Assembly (NCBI RefSeq): GCF_016908525.1
Contig: NZ_JAFBEB010000001.1
Span: forward strand, 2,501-66,500
DNA from: Brevibacillus fulvus
GTDB taxonomy: Bacteria; Bacillota; Bacilli; Brevibacillales; Brevibacillaceae
DNA length: 64,000 bases
Direction of reading: 5' to 3'
In this document: piece by piece, positions 17,318 through 24,658 of the stretch
Layout: each line of letters begins with the position of its first letter
Numbering within the stretch: position 1 is the first letter of the stretch
The notes under the pieces: model-generated
What the model was told of the DNA's origin: nothing
What the model saw: the letters and a program-made list of their open reading frames with translations, nothing else
Database searches by the model: none
Translations under genes and position numbers: made by a program

Positions 17318-17403
17318 GGAGGGATACCGAAGTGGTCATAACGGGGCGGTCTTGAAAACCGTTAGGCGGCAACGTCACGGGGGTTCGAATCCCTCTCCCT
17401 CCG
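17318..17403 (+). tRNA. tRNA-Ser (TGA), copy 2, without encoded CCA
   Basis: Identical to copy 1 over all 86 bases including the discriminator G, but followed by CCT instead of CCA, so the terminal A must be made by the CCA-adding enzyme. Flanking sequence is unrelated to copy 1. Confidence 0.95.
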
Positions 17404-17420
17404 CCTTAATAAACGTGTAC

Positions 17421-17449
17421 AAGCTAATGGTGATCCCATTGGCTTTTTG
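17421..17449 (+). terminator. Terminator of tRNA-Ser copy 2
   Basis: AGCTAATGG (17422-17430) pairs with CCATTGGCT (17436-17444) with one wobble pair, followed by TTTTT. Confidence 0.75.
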
Positions 17450-17549
17450 TTGTTTCGTCATTCTTGACATACAAGAGAATCATTCCAGACTTATATCGTT
17501 GGCTGCTGCTGGACATCTTACTAACTACATAAGGAGGAGAGATCTGATC

Positions 17550-18191
17550 ATGACAACATCGACAAGCCCGTTTGCTGCTTTTTCTGCAGTGGTGAGGGAG
17601 CGGCATGCGGTCAAGCACTATGATTCAACCGCAAAAATGTCGCATGAAGAGATTGAAGAATTGCTGGAATTGGCGATCCAGACCCCTTCGTCGTGGAATT
17701 TGCAGCATTGGAAGTTTCTCGTCATTGAAGAGCAGCAGGCAAAAGAAAAATTGCTGCCAATCGCCAATCAGCAAAAACAGGTGGTGGAAGCTTCTGTTAC
17801 AGTCGCGGTACTAGGCGATCTGCAAGCCGATCAAAATGCGGAAGCGGTCTACCAGGAAGCGGCCGACAGAGGAGAACTGCCGCAGCAAATCAAGGATGCG
17901 CTGCTCGACCAAATTTATCGATTGTATGAAACGAATCCGCAAGCTGCTCGGGATGAAGCGATCAAAAATGCCGCTTTTGCCGCGATGACCCTGATGTTGG
18001 CGGCGAAGGCCAAGGGATATGACAGTTGTCCGATGGGCGGGTTTGATGCTGGAAAGTTGAAGGAAGTGTTCGGCATTCCGGATCGTTATCTGCCGATTTT
18101 GCTGATTTCGATCGGAAAAGCGGCCAAGCCCGCTCGGCCGTCCAGCCGATTCGCTGTCGAGCAAGTCACCAGGTGGAATCAATTTTCCTAA
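17550..18191 (+). CDS. Nitroreductase-family protein
   Basis: 213 residues from the ATG following AAGGAGGAGAG; the long frame that enters the tRNA is spurious. An FMN-dependent nitroreductase fold: RERHAVKHYD near the N-terminus carries the FMN phosphate-binding arginines, QTPSSWNLQHWKF the substrate and FMN loop, and DSCPMGGFD the central loop, ending in SIGKAAKP. Members reduce quinones, nitro compounds or disulfides with NAD(P)H; in Bacillus similar genes protect against electrophiles. Exact substrate unknown. Confidence 0.88.
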   Translation: MTTSTSPFAAFSAVVRERHAVKHYDSTAKMSHEEIEELLELAIQTPSSWNLQHWKFLVIEEQQAKEKLLPIANQQKQVVEASVTVAVLGDLQADQNAEAVYQEAADRGELPQQIKDALLDQIYRLYETNPQAARDEAIKNAAFAAMTLMLAAKAKGYDSCPMGGFDAGKLKEVFGIPDRYLPILLISIGKAAKPARPSSRFAVEQVTRWNQFS

Positions 18192-18198
18192 AGGCGAT

Positions 18199-18230
18199 CG
18201 GGTGCTTGGCAAAGTGTCTGGCACCTTTTA
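18199..18230 (+). terminator. Terminator-like hairpin
   Basis: GGTGC (18201-18205) pairs with GCACC (18221-18225), then TTTTA. The arm AAAGTGTCTGGCACC resembles short intergenic motifs that recur in some Bacillales genomes. Confidence 0.45.
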
Positions 18231-18326
18231 CCGCCTGAGGAATTTGAGCAAAATTCTTGCGGGATCAAAAATATTATAGTAGATTAAGAGCGGCTAGACT
18301 AATCTGGAATGGAGTGACGAATCGAA

Positions 18327-19115
18327 ATGTTTAAAAAGAAACTGGCAGCTCTTTTTCTGGCGATTACGCTGATCCCGTCCACCGTGTTTGCAGCGGGAGC
18401 GACGACTTCGACCGCAACGCAAGCCAATATTAAGGTTCAATACAATGCGAGTGCGATTGCTTTTCCTGATCAAAAACCGTTGATTTTGAATCAACGCACC
18501 CTGGTGCCAATCCGTCCGATCGCCGAAGCGCTCGGCTTCCAAGTAGGCTGGGATGAGAAAACGCGCACGGTCAGTGTGGAAAAAGGCAACAACAAGGTCA
18601 GCCTCGTGGTCAGTCAAAAAATTGCGAAACGCAACAATGAAACGATCACCCTCGACGTTCCCGCGCAAATCATCAACAAGCGTACTGTCGTGCCGGTTCG
18701 CTTTATTGCTGAAGCGCTGAACTATGAAGTGAACTGGGAAGCAAAAACGCAAACAGTTGCGATCACGGACAAGGCGGCTGCACCGGCTGCGGCGGAAACG
18801 ACACCTGCAGCGACAGACACCGCTTCCAGCCAACAAGATACGTCCAAGCTGACGGAAGCCGACTTGATTGACGAGGAGACCGTCTTTGGCCGCAGTGTTC
18901 AATTGGGGAAAACAGGCATTTACCGTGTTTCGGGACAAGTTGAACCGGGAGCAAAAGTAACGCTGGAGATTGACAAAGAGTATGACGTACAAACGGAAAG
19001 CGACGGTTCGTTTGAATTCACGGTCCCGGTCAGCGGCGCCTATGAAGAATATACGCTCATTGCTGTGAAGGACAATGAATTCGAGAAATTTGAGGGCGAG
19101 TTTGAAAGCAGATAA
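18327..19115 (+). CDS. Secreted stalk-domain (copper amine oxidase N-terminal-like) protein
   Basis: 262 residues. Signal peptide (1-22, ending VFA-AG) then two stalk repeats typical of PF07833: LVPIRPIAEALGFQVGWDEK and VVPVRFIAEALNYEVNWEAK, each followed by a strand with VSVE or VAIT. An Ala/Thr-rich linker (about 148-172) leads to a C-terminal beta domain resembling an Ig-like fold (GQVEPGAKVTLEID, DGSFEFTVPV). Probably a cell-wall or surface protein. No SLH or sortase anchor is seen. Function unknown. A possible promoter is TTGCGG (18257) with TAGATT (18280). Confidence 0.8.
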   Translation: MFKKKLAALFLAITLIPSTVFAAGATTSTATQANIKVQYNASAIAFPDQKPLILNQRTLVPIRPIAEALGFQVGWDEKTRTVSVEKGNNKVSLVVSQKIAKRNNETITLDVPAQIINKRTVVPVRFIAEALNYEVNWEAKTQTVAITDKAAAPAAAETTPAATDTASSQQDTSKLTEADLIDEETVFGRSVQLGKTGIYRVSGQVEPGAKVTLEIDKEYDVQTESDGSFEFTVPVSGAYEEYTLIAVKDNEFEKFEGEFESR

Positions 19116-19171
19116 ATCGTACCGGCGAGTAAGGCTGACTCTCGACCGGAGAGGAGAATCTTAACTCGGTT

Positions 19172-19221
19172 AAAAACCCTTCCTCCGCACAAGCTAATGG
19201 TGTGGAAGGAGGGGTTTTTTT
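19172..19221 (+). terminator. Terminator hairpin that also contains the next gene's ribosome-binding site
   Basis: AAACCCTTCCTCCGCAC pairs, with one bulge and wobble pairs, to GTGTGGAAGGAGGGGTTT and is followed by seven Ts that run straight into the ATG at 19222. The 3' arm AAGGAGGGG is the only ribosome-binding site of the following lipoprotein gene, so folding would both stop transcription and hide that site. Confidence 0.75.
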
Positions 19222-19854
19222 ATGGGATCTTGGAAACAGACAATCGGTTATCTCGGTTTGTTGGCAGGCCTGCTGACGATGCTTTCCGGCTGTACGCCCG
19301 ACAAGCAAAGGGGAATGGAAGATCTCGGGCCAAACAAATACAAAACCAAATTTGACGCATATGGACACAATTTATCAGATGACAATGCCGGACGCGACAA
19401 GGGAATGCTGGCGATGTTTTATGTTACCGGAGAGGAACGGCGGGAACCGCAGCTGATTCAGCATCTCCAGAATCGGATCAGAACGATCGGCGGAGTGGAA
19501 GATGTCAAAGTGATCTCTTATCAAGATAACCTGATCGTCGGCGTCCGCACAAAAGGCAGTCCGCGGCCCGATCTCCGTTACGAAGTGGACAGCCCATACA
19601 CGCAAAAGCGGACCGTTCAGCCCTATACCGGAAAGCCGGACCATACGCAACAGCTGGTCGTTGAAGAGATCCGCGCACGACTTCAGGCGGAAACCCGGTT
19701 TAATCAGCTTTATGTGACAACCAATCCGGCTTTCTATCGGCGAATCAGCGAATTGTCACAGCGGATTGGCAGGGACCATGTGCATGAAGACGAACTGCGC
19801 GTGTTGCTGAATGAAATCGGCTACACGACAAAACCGTTAAACCTGACCGACTGA
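19222..19854 (+). CDS. YhcN/YlaJ-family sporulation lipoprotein
   Basis: 210 residues with a lipoprotein signal peptide: hydrophobic GYLGLLAGLLTM then lipobox LSGC. The rest contains the YhcN/YlaJ features: IGGVEDVKVISYQDNLIVGVRT, a BON-like beta-alpha fold, and the C-terminal segment VTTNPAFYRRISELSQRI. In Bacillus these lipoproteins are made in the forespore and sit in the inner spore membrane, where they affect germination or outgrowth. The start is fixed by AAGGAGGGG seven bases upstream, inside a hairpin arm. Confidence 0.83.
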   Translation: MGSWKQTIGYLGLLAGLLTMLSGCTPDKQRGMEDLGPNKYKTKFDAYGHNLSDDNAGRDKGMLAMFYVTGEERREPQLIQHLQNRIRTIGGVEDVKVISYQDNLIVGVRTKGSPRPDLRYEVDSPYTQKRTVQPYTGKPDHTQQLVVEEIRARLQAETRFNQLYVTTNPAFYRRISELSQRIGRDHVHEDELRVLLNEIGYTTKPLNLTD

Positions 19855-19864
19855 AGCAAGAGCA

Positions 19865-19908
19865 AAACCTGCTGAAGGTGTTGTTGTGACACGGGCAGGT
19901 TTTTTTTT
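19865..19908 (+). terminator. Intrinsic terminator
   Basis: AACCTGC pairs with GCAGGTT across a 20-base loop, followed by a run of eight Ts. Confidence 0.75.
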
Positions 19909-19967
19909 GTTCGGAGATGTTTGTAGAAATTTCAATAAGATTGTAGTTGATTGGAAAAAGAAAATTC

Positions 19968-19996
19968 TTGTGTATCCCGTCTTGTTTTTTTACAAT
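19968..19996 (+). promoter_or_regulatory. Sigma-A promoter of the YpuI-like gene
   Basis: TTGTGT (19968-19973), 17-base spacer, TACAAT (19991-19996), 38 bases before the start codon. Confidence 0.65.
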
Positions 19997-20033
19997 GATA
20001 AAAAAGTGACAGATTCCTCCCAAGGAGGTCGTT

Positions 20034-20546
20034 ATGGCTGGGAACCATTTAAAGCAATTATGTGAGGATACTTATCTGCGATTAAAAAAAGTTAGCATGG
20101 AACTGGAACGGTTTCTGAATCAGACTACTTTAAACGGTTTGGTTCAACAGTCAGGTGATCCGGAAGAGTACGAAGCGTATTATCGCGATTATCTCTCCGA
20201 TTTTCGACACCTGTTGGTTTACTGCGAGAACGCTTATGAAAAATTGGGCGTTGCCTTGCGCCGAGCCAAATTTAACGAGGAGTTTGCCGAAGAAGTACTG
20301 TACCAAGTGTATCACACATGCATTAATAACTTTTATTATCCTCGCGGCGAAGTGTATGACGAGGATGGTCGCTACTCCTATACGGGACAGGACGCGATTA
20401 TTTTTCGGAAACCTGTTACAGCCGATTTGCGCAATTTGACCTTATCCATGTCAAAAGTGTTTGAACAGCTTCGGGATGAACTGCAATATTATGAAACGGA
20501 CTACATCACCAAAAAACGGATGCAAAAAGAGGGAGCACAGTTGTAA
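20034..20546 (+). CDS. ypuI: YpuI-like protein (DUF3907)
   Basis: 170 residues, soluble and mostly helical, with no signal peptide. The central segment (EEVLYQVYHTCINNFYYPRG, then YSYTGQDAI and a DLRNLTLSMSKVFEQLRDEL helix) matches the Bacillus YpuI/DUF3907 family, whose function is unknown. AAGGAGG precedes the ATG. It has its own promoter, and its stop codon lies inside a terminator, so it is monocistronic. Confidence 0.8.
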   Translation: MAGNHLKQLCEDTYLRLKKVSMELERFLNQTTLNGLVQQSGDPEEYEAYYRDYLSDFRHLLVYCENAYEKLGVALRRAKFNEEFAEEVLYQVYHTCINNFYYPRGEVYDEDGRYSYTGQDAIIFRKPVTADLRNLTLSMSKVFEQLRDELQYYETDYITKKRMQKEGAQL

Positions 20547-20564
20547 ACAACTGTGCTCTTTTTC
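20531..20564. terminator. Bidirectional terminator overlapping two gene ends
   Basis: GAGCACAGTTGT and ACAACTGTGCTC form a perfect 12-pair stem followed by TTTTT. The ypuI stop codon is in the loop region and the convergent oxidoreductase gene ends at its edge. Confidence 0.88.
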
Positions 20565-21156
20565 AGCTTGTGACGGGGACCGGGACGCTGCCAATCAGCG
20601 CTTGTACCTCTTTCAACATTTGTTGACGGCTGTTGTCATTGACATAAGGAACGGCAGCGAAATTTTTATGCTGGACATCGTATCCGATGAATCCGAGGAT
20701 GCCATCCGCGATCTGCTTCTTGATGACGGAGGCCATGCCGCTTTGCTCCATTTCCTTGTCAGATTCCCGCGTGGTGGTGATGACGATTGCCTTTTTGCCG
20801 GATAGCAAACCGACTGGTCCCGCTTGTGTGTAACGGAAGGCAAAATTGTCCACAAACACCCGGTCGATGTAGCCTTTGAGGATCGCCGGCTGCGACCACC
20901 ACCAGACGGGATAGATCATCACCAGCAAATCGGCTTCGGTAATCAACTCTTGTTCGGTTAATATTTCCGGCGCAGCCGTTCCTCGCTCCACAGCCTGCAT
21001 ATCATGCTCATCAAACACGGGTGAAAACTTGAGTTTGTACAGATCGCGAACGTTTGTCTCGATCTGCTTCTCCTGACAAGCGTCGATGACCGTCCGCAAA
21101 ATTTCATGGTTAAAGCTGCTGTCGCCAGGGTGAGCGAACACGATGCATGCTTTCAT
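20563..21156 (-). CDS. NAD(P)H-dependent flavodoxin-like oxidoreductase (NQO1/KefF/YwrO type)
   Basis: 197 residues from the ATG after AGGAGGAATTGTC. A flavodoxin-like quinone reductase fold: IVFAHPGDSSFN binds the FMN phosphate, YPVWWWSQPAILKGYIDRVF is the family signature, and VITTTRESDKEME the third flavin loop. It reduces quinones or similar electrophiles with NAD(P)H in the cytoplasm. Start codon 19 bases after the stop of the subtilase gene, so probably co-transcribed with it. Confidence 0.88.
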   Translation of the reverse strand: MKACIVFAHPGDSSFNHEILRTVIDACQEKQIETNVRDLYKLKFSPVFDEHDMQAVERGTAAPEILTEQELITEADLLVMIYPVWWWSQPAILKGYIDRVFVDNFAFRYTQAGPVGLLSGKKAIVITTTRESDKEMEQSGMASVIKKQIADGILGFIGYDVQHKNFAAVPYVNDNSRQQMLKEVQALIGSVPVPVTS

Positions 21157-21175
21157 GACAATTCCTCCTGTTTGG

Positions 21176-22594
21176 TTAATATCTGCCCAGTCCAAAGCCA
21201 AGACGTTGGAACAATCGGCTGATCAGACCGCCGAATCCGCCTTGATCGGCAGGGGCTCGATTGGCTGTCGGTTCCGGTCCGGCTTGTTCTAAGGCAGCGT
21301 TGACATTGATAAGTCCGTATCCGTACAGATCGTCTCTGCCTGGCTGGCCGAGATCCTGTGAAGTACGGCGGATAATGTCCATCACTTCGCTGTTTTTCAA
21401 ATTCGGCTTGACGGAACGGATCAACGAAGCCAAAGCGGCGACGTGAGGACATGCCATGGATGTGCCGGAAAGCGCGGCGTAATCACTGTAAATGTAGGTG
21501 CTGGCAATATCTACGCCTGGCGCTACCACATCGACGTAACTGCCGAAGTTGGAGAAATCGGCTCGGCGGCGATTGTGATCGACGGCGGAAACCCCGAGCA
21601 CTTCTTTGTAAGCTGCCGGATAACCGGGTTGATCGGTGGCGTCGTTCCCAGTTGCCGCAACAAGCACCACGTTTTTTTGAAAAGCGTACTGACAGGCTTC
21701 CTGCAACGCTGCCGATGGTGTATAGTTGCCCACGCTCAAATTGATCACATCAGCGCCGTGGTCGGCCGCCCAAATGATCCCTTGGGCAATGTCGTACGCG
21801 GTCCCTGAACCATCGGCACCAATCGCTTTGATCGGCATCAATCTGCTGTTCCATGACATCCCGGCGATTCCGCTCGCATTGTTGGTTCTGGCGGCAATAA
21901 TTCCGGCGACATGGGTGCCATGGCCGTTGTCATCCATCGGGTTGTTGTTGTCTTCGATCACATTGTAGCCAGAGACAACCTTTCCTTGGAATTCGGGATG
22001 CTGCAAATCAAGTCCGGTATCGACGATAGCCACGATAACGTCCTTGCTGCCTTCGCTGATTTCCCAGCTTTGCTCCATCCCGATCATCGGCAAGTTCCAT
22101 TGGTATCGTTCATAGAGCTGATCGTTGGGGCGGATGACATTGGGCAGCAATAAAAAGTTGGGCTCCGCATACATCGAATCGGGATGCTCGGCAAAGTATT
22201 TCATTAATTCGTGCGTTGTTTTCGAGTTTGATTTAATAATCATCGCATTGCCGTAATCCCGCTTAATATGGCCATCTACCGCTTTCAGTAATTTGTTGAT
22301 TTCTTCCGCAGAGGGGCGGGGAGTAAACCGAACGACTACCTCATGTTCTACATAATGGCTGCGGTCTTTGGCATTGTGATGGATTTCCTTGATATGAGGC
22401 TGACCTTCCAGGTTGCGGCGTGTATCTTTCACTTGTTCAATATAGTTGATCCGCGGCACTGCCGAATCCAGCGACGTCACCGTGGGATGAGGCTCCTGCA
22501 TCTCTTCCGCATTGTGACGGTAAACCGGAATGGCGATAACAGCAATCAAAACGATAGCAACCAAAATGGTGGAGAACGTTTTCAACAAACTCAC
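21176..22594 (-). CDS. Subtilisin-like (S8) serine protease, membrane or secreted
   Basis: 472 residues counted from GTG. An N-terminal hydrophobic segment (5-23) is a signal anchor or signal peptide; an I9-like propeptide follows (HEVVVRFTPRPSAEEINKLL). The catalytic triad is D192 (VDTGLD), H228 (NGHGTHVAG) and S379 (GTSMACPHVA), with oxyanion N317. It should be exported and self-processing. The C-terminus is a short Gly/Phe-rich tail after the catalytic domain. The GTG overlaps the GGGAG; a TTG three codons later, eight bases from GGGAG, is an equally good start. Confidence 0.88.
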   Translation of the reverse strand: MSLLKTFSTILVAIVLIAVIAIPVYRHNAEEMQEPHPTVTSLDSAVPRINYIEQVKDTRRNLEGQPHIKEIHHNAKDRSHYVEHEVVVRFTPRPSAEEINKLLKAVDGHIKRDYGNAMIIKSNSKTTHELMKYFAEHPDSMYAEPNFLLLPNVIRPNDQLYERYQWNLPMIGMEQSWEISEGSKDVIVAIVDTGLDLQHPEFQGKVVSGYNVIEDNNNPMDDNGHGTHVAGIIAARTNNASGIAGMSWNSRLMPIKAIGADGSGTAYDIAQGIIWAADHGADVINLSVGNYTPSAALQEACQYAFQKNVVLVAATGNDATDQPGYPAAYKEVLGVSAVDHNRRRADFSNFGSYVDVVAPGVDIASTYIYSDYAALSGTSMACPHVAALASLIRSVKPNLKNSEVMDIIRRTSQDLGQPGRDDLYGYGLINVNAALEQAGPEPTANRAPADQGGFGGLISRLFQRLGFGLGRY

Positions 22595-22770
22595 TCCCTG
22601 CAGTCTTATTACCGTTTAGCGTGTTACAGAGCGGGGGTGTTTATGAAGGAAAAAGCTGTTTAACGATACCACTCCGTCAGCCAGCGAAAAAGATTGCACA
22701 AAGCCGATAAATCGGTATAATGAACAAGGACTTGAAAACAACAGGATAAGTCAGAGGAGGTTATACTTGC

Positions 22771-23412
22771 TTGCCGTGGGAATGGTTTAGTTTGATCGGG
22801 ACCATTGCGTTTGCGATCAGCGGTGTGATTGTAGCGATGGAGGAAGAATATGACTTGTTGGGAGTCTTCGTGTTGGGGCTCGTTACCGCCTTCGGTGGAG
22901 GTTTGCTGAGGAATATTTTGCTGGGCATTCCGATGGGGCAATTTTGGGAACAGGGCGACTTGTTTACCATCGCCTTGGCTTCGATGCTGCTCGTCTTCGT
23001 ATTGCCGGCCAAGTTCATTCATTATTGGAATCGCTGGGGATTGTTTCTTGATGCCGTTGGTCTTGCCGCTTTTGCCATCCAAGGAGCGCTGTTCGCCACC
23101 CATATGCATTATCCGTTAAGTGCGACGATTGTGGCGGCTGTTTTGACCGGAATCGGCGGGGGGATCATTCGTGATGTGCTCGCCAGCCGCAAACCGCTTG
23201 TCTTCCAAGAAGAAATTTACGCGGTCTGGGCCATGCTGGCGGGAGTTGCGATTGGCGTGGGGATGCCGCAGCATAACTTTTACTTGTCCGTTTTGTTTTG
23301 CGTCATTGTCGTATGCCGCATGCTGTCCATTTACTATGGCTGGAAATTGCCCAGACGATCGCTGCGCAACAGGCCTGTTGACGAGAATCGGCATTTTGTC
23401 TACCGGGCGTAA
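22771..23412 (+). CDS. TRIC-type cation channel (UPF0126) membrane protein
   Basis: 213 residues with seven hydrophobic segments in two repeats of three plus one. Repeat signatures FGGGLLRNILLG and IGGGIIRDVLASRKP carry the GGG motifs of prokaryotic TRIC channels (YvgT/YadS group), which conduct monovalent cations. TTG start, ten bases after AGAGGAGG; no better in-frame start exists. Followed by a strong terminator. Confidence 0.85.
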   Translation: MPWEWFSLIGTIAFAISGVIVAMEEEYDLLGVFVLGLVTAFGGGLLRNILLGIPMGQFWEQGDLFTIALASMLLVFVLPAKFIHYWNRWGLFLDAVGLAAFAIQGALFATHMHYPLSATIVAAVLTGIGGGIIRDVLASRKPLVFQEEIYAVWAMLAGVAIGVGMPQHNFYLSVLFCVIVVCRMLSIYYGWKLPRRSLRNRPVDENRHFVYRA

Positions 23413-23447
23413 TGAAACGGTTATGTTGGACCGCTGACATAAATAAA

Positions 23448-23489
23448 AAAAAGACGGAAGGCATGCTGTGCATGTTCCTTCCGTCTTTT
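23448..23489. terminator. Bidirectional terminator
   Basis: AAGACGGAAGG pairs with CCTTCCGTCTT, with A-rich and T-rich flanks, between the convergent TRIC and phosphoesterase genes. Confidence 0.88.
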
Positions 23490-24372
23490 ACTTAGGGGCC
23501 AGACCGACGGCTGCTTCCTGAACAAACGAAGCGATCGGTGAAAAGTCTGCTTGCAAAGTGTGCAACGTAATTTCCGGACGGGAGCGAACTCTGATGTTCA
23601 CGCCGGTCTGACCGAGACCTTCGCTGATATAGAAGGGACGGCCCTCATAGTAATGCAAGCCTTTGACCATATTCATTCGCGGCAGTTTGCCCATTTTGGC
23701 CAAGTGATAAGGTTTCGGCCAATGAATTTGTCCGCCGTGAAAATGACCGGACAACAAGTAATCAAAAGTAAAGTCTTTCATTTGCAAGACAAGGTTGGGG
23801 TCGTGTGTCAAAACGAGCTTCAACCCGTCCTGATCAACGCCGTTATACGCTTTTGCCAGATCGCTGTGCCGTGTGGAATAATCATCGACGCCGATGACAT
23901 GAATTTTTTGACCATCCCGCTGAAACGTGATAGTCTCGTTGACGAGGACATGAGAGCCGATTCGCTCCAAGCCGGCTTTTAGCTGAGTCAGTTTTTCTGC
24001 AGACAATTTATAGTCATGGTTGCCGAACACGACGAAAGTACCGTACGCGGGCTGTAATTTCATAATCGTTTTCACGTATTCAATGGCGCGGCCAATGTTT
24101 TTTTCCCGATCCAGCAAATCTCCGGTAATGGCAATGATGTCAACCGGTTCGTTGCGGAAGCGGTCGACCACTTCTTCTGCTTTTACCGAAATGTTTTCCA
24201 TATGCAAATCGGACAAATGCAGCACTTGCAGGGGAGCAAACGGTTCGGTGCGATTCTCGGCAGACGTGTGCACGACAACCGGGATATAATTGATCGTTGC
24301 CTGAAAAGTATTGCGGTAAGCGCGGAAAAATAAAAGGAAGAGCAGGACAACTACCAACATAAGAATGGTCAC
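23488..24372 (-). CDS. Membrane-anchored metallophosphoesterase (YkuE/YpbG type)
   Basis: 294 residues. An N-terminal membrane helix (about 2-17) precedes a calcineurin-like domain with all metal-binding blocks: LSDLH, GDLLD, GNHDY, THDP and GHFHGGQ. The GTG start lies eight bases after GAGGTG. Relatives hydrolyse UDP-diacylglucosamine or phosphodiester bonds at the membrane; the substrate here is unknown. A minus-strand TATAAT lies about 45 bases upstream. Confidence 0.85.
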   Translation of the reverse strand: MTILMLVVVLLFLLFFRAYRNTFQATINYIPVVVHTSAENRTEPFAPLQVLHLSDLHMENISVKAEEVVDRFRNEPVDIIAITGDLLDREKNIGRAIEYVKTIMKLQPAYGTFVVFGNHDYKLSAEKLTQLKAGLERIGSHVLVNETITFQRDGQKIHVIGVDDYSTRHSDLAKAYNGVDQDGLKLVLTHDPNLVLQMKDFTFDYLLSGHFHGGQIHWPKPYHLAKMGKLPRMNMVKGLHYYEGRPFYISEGLGQTGVNIRVRSRPEITLHTLQADFSPIASFVQEAAVGLAPK

Positions 24373-24658
24373 GCTTGTTCACCTCAAATCTAGTAATCTC
24401 GTGTTGCAGTACGGTCTATTATACTAAAAATAACGGGCAAATTCATAAGCAGTTACTGGGAGCGCCTTCGGCAGAAGCGAAAAATTCAGTTTCTTTGGAG
24501 AATTTGGGAATGTCAAATGCCCAGAAAAATGGTATGATGGAGGAGAAAGACAGAACTGGCTTGATCAAATTTTATAGGATGCGGTTTACTCTTCAACAAC
24601 ATAATGGGAACGCGAAAACAAGAGAACAGATGATAAAATTCGCAAGGAGAGTGAATGT

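Noticed and set aside
14975-17403. Genomic island or integrative element between the two tRNA-Ser genes
   Set aside because: No integrase or mobility gene lies between them, and both tRNA copies are full length with their own promoters and terminators; only a gene duplication can be supported.
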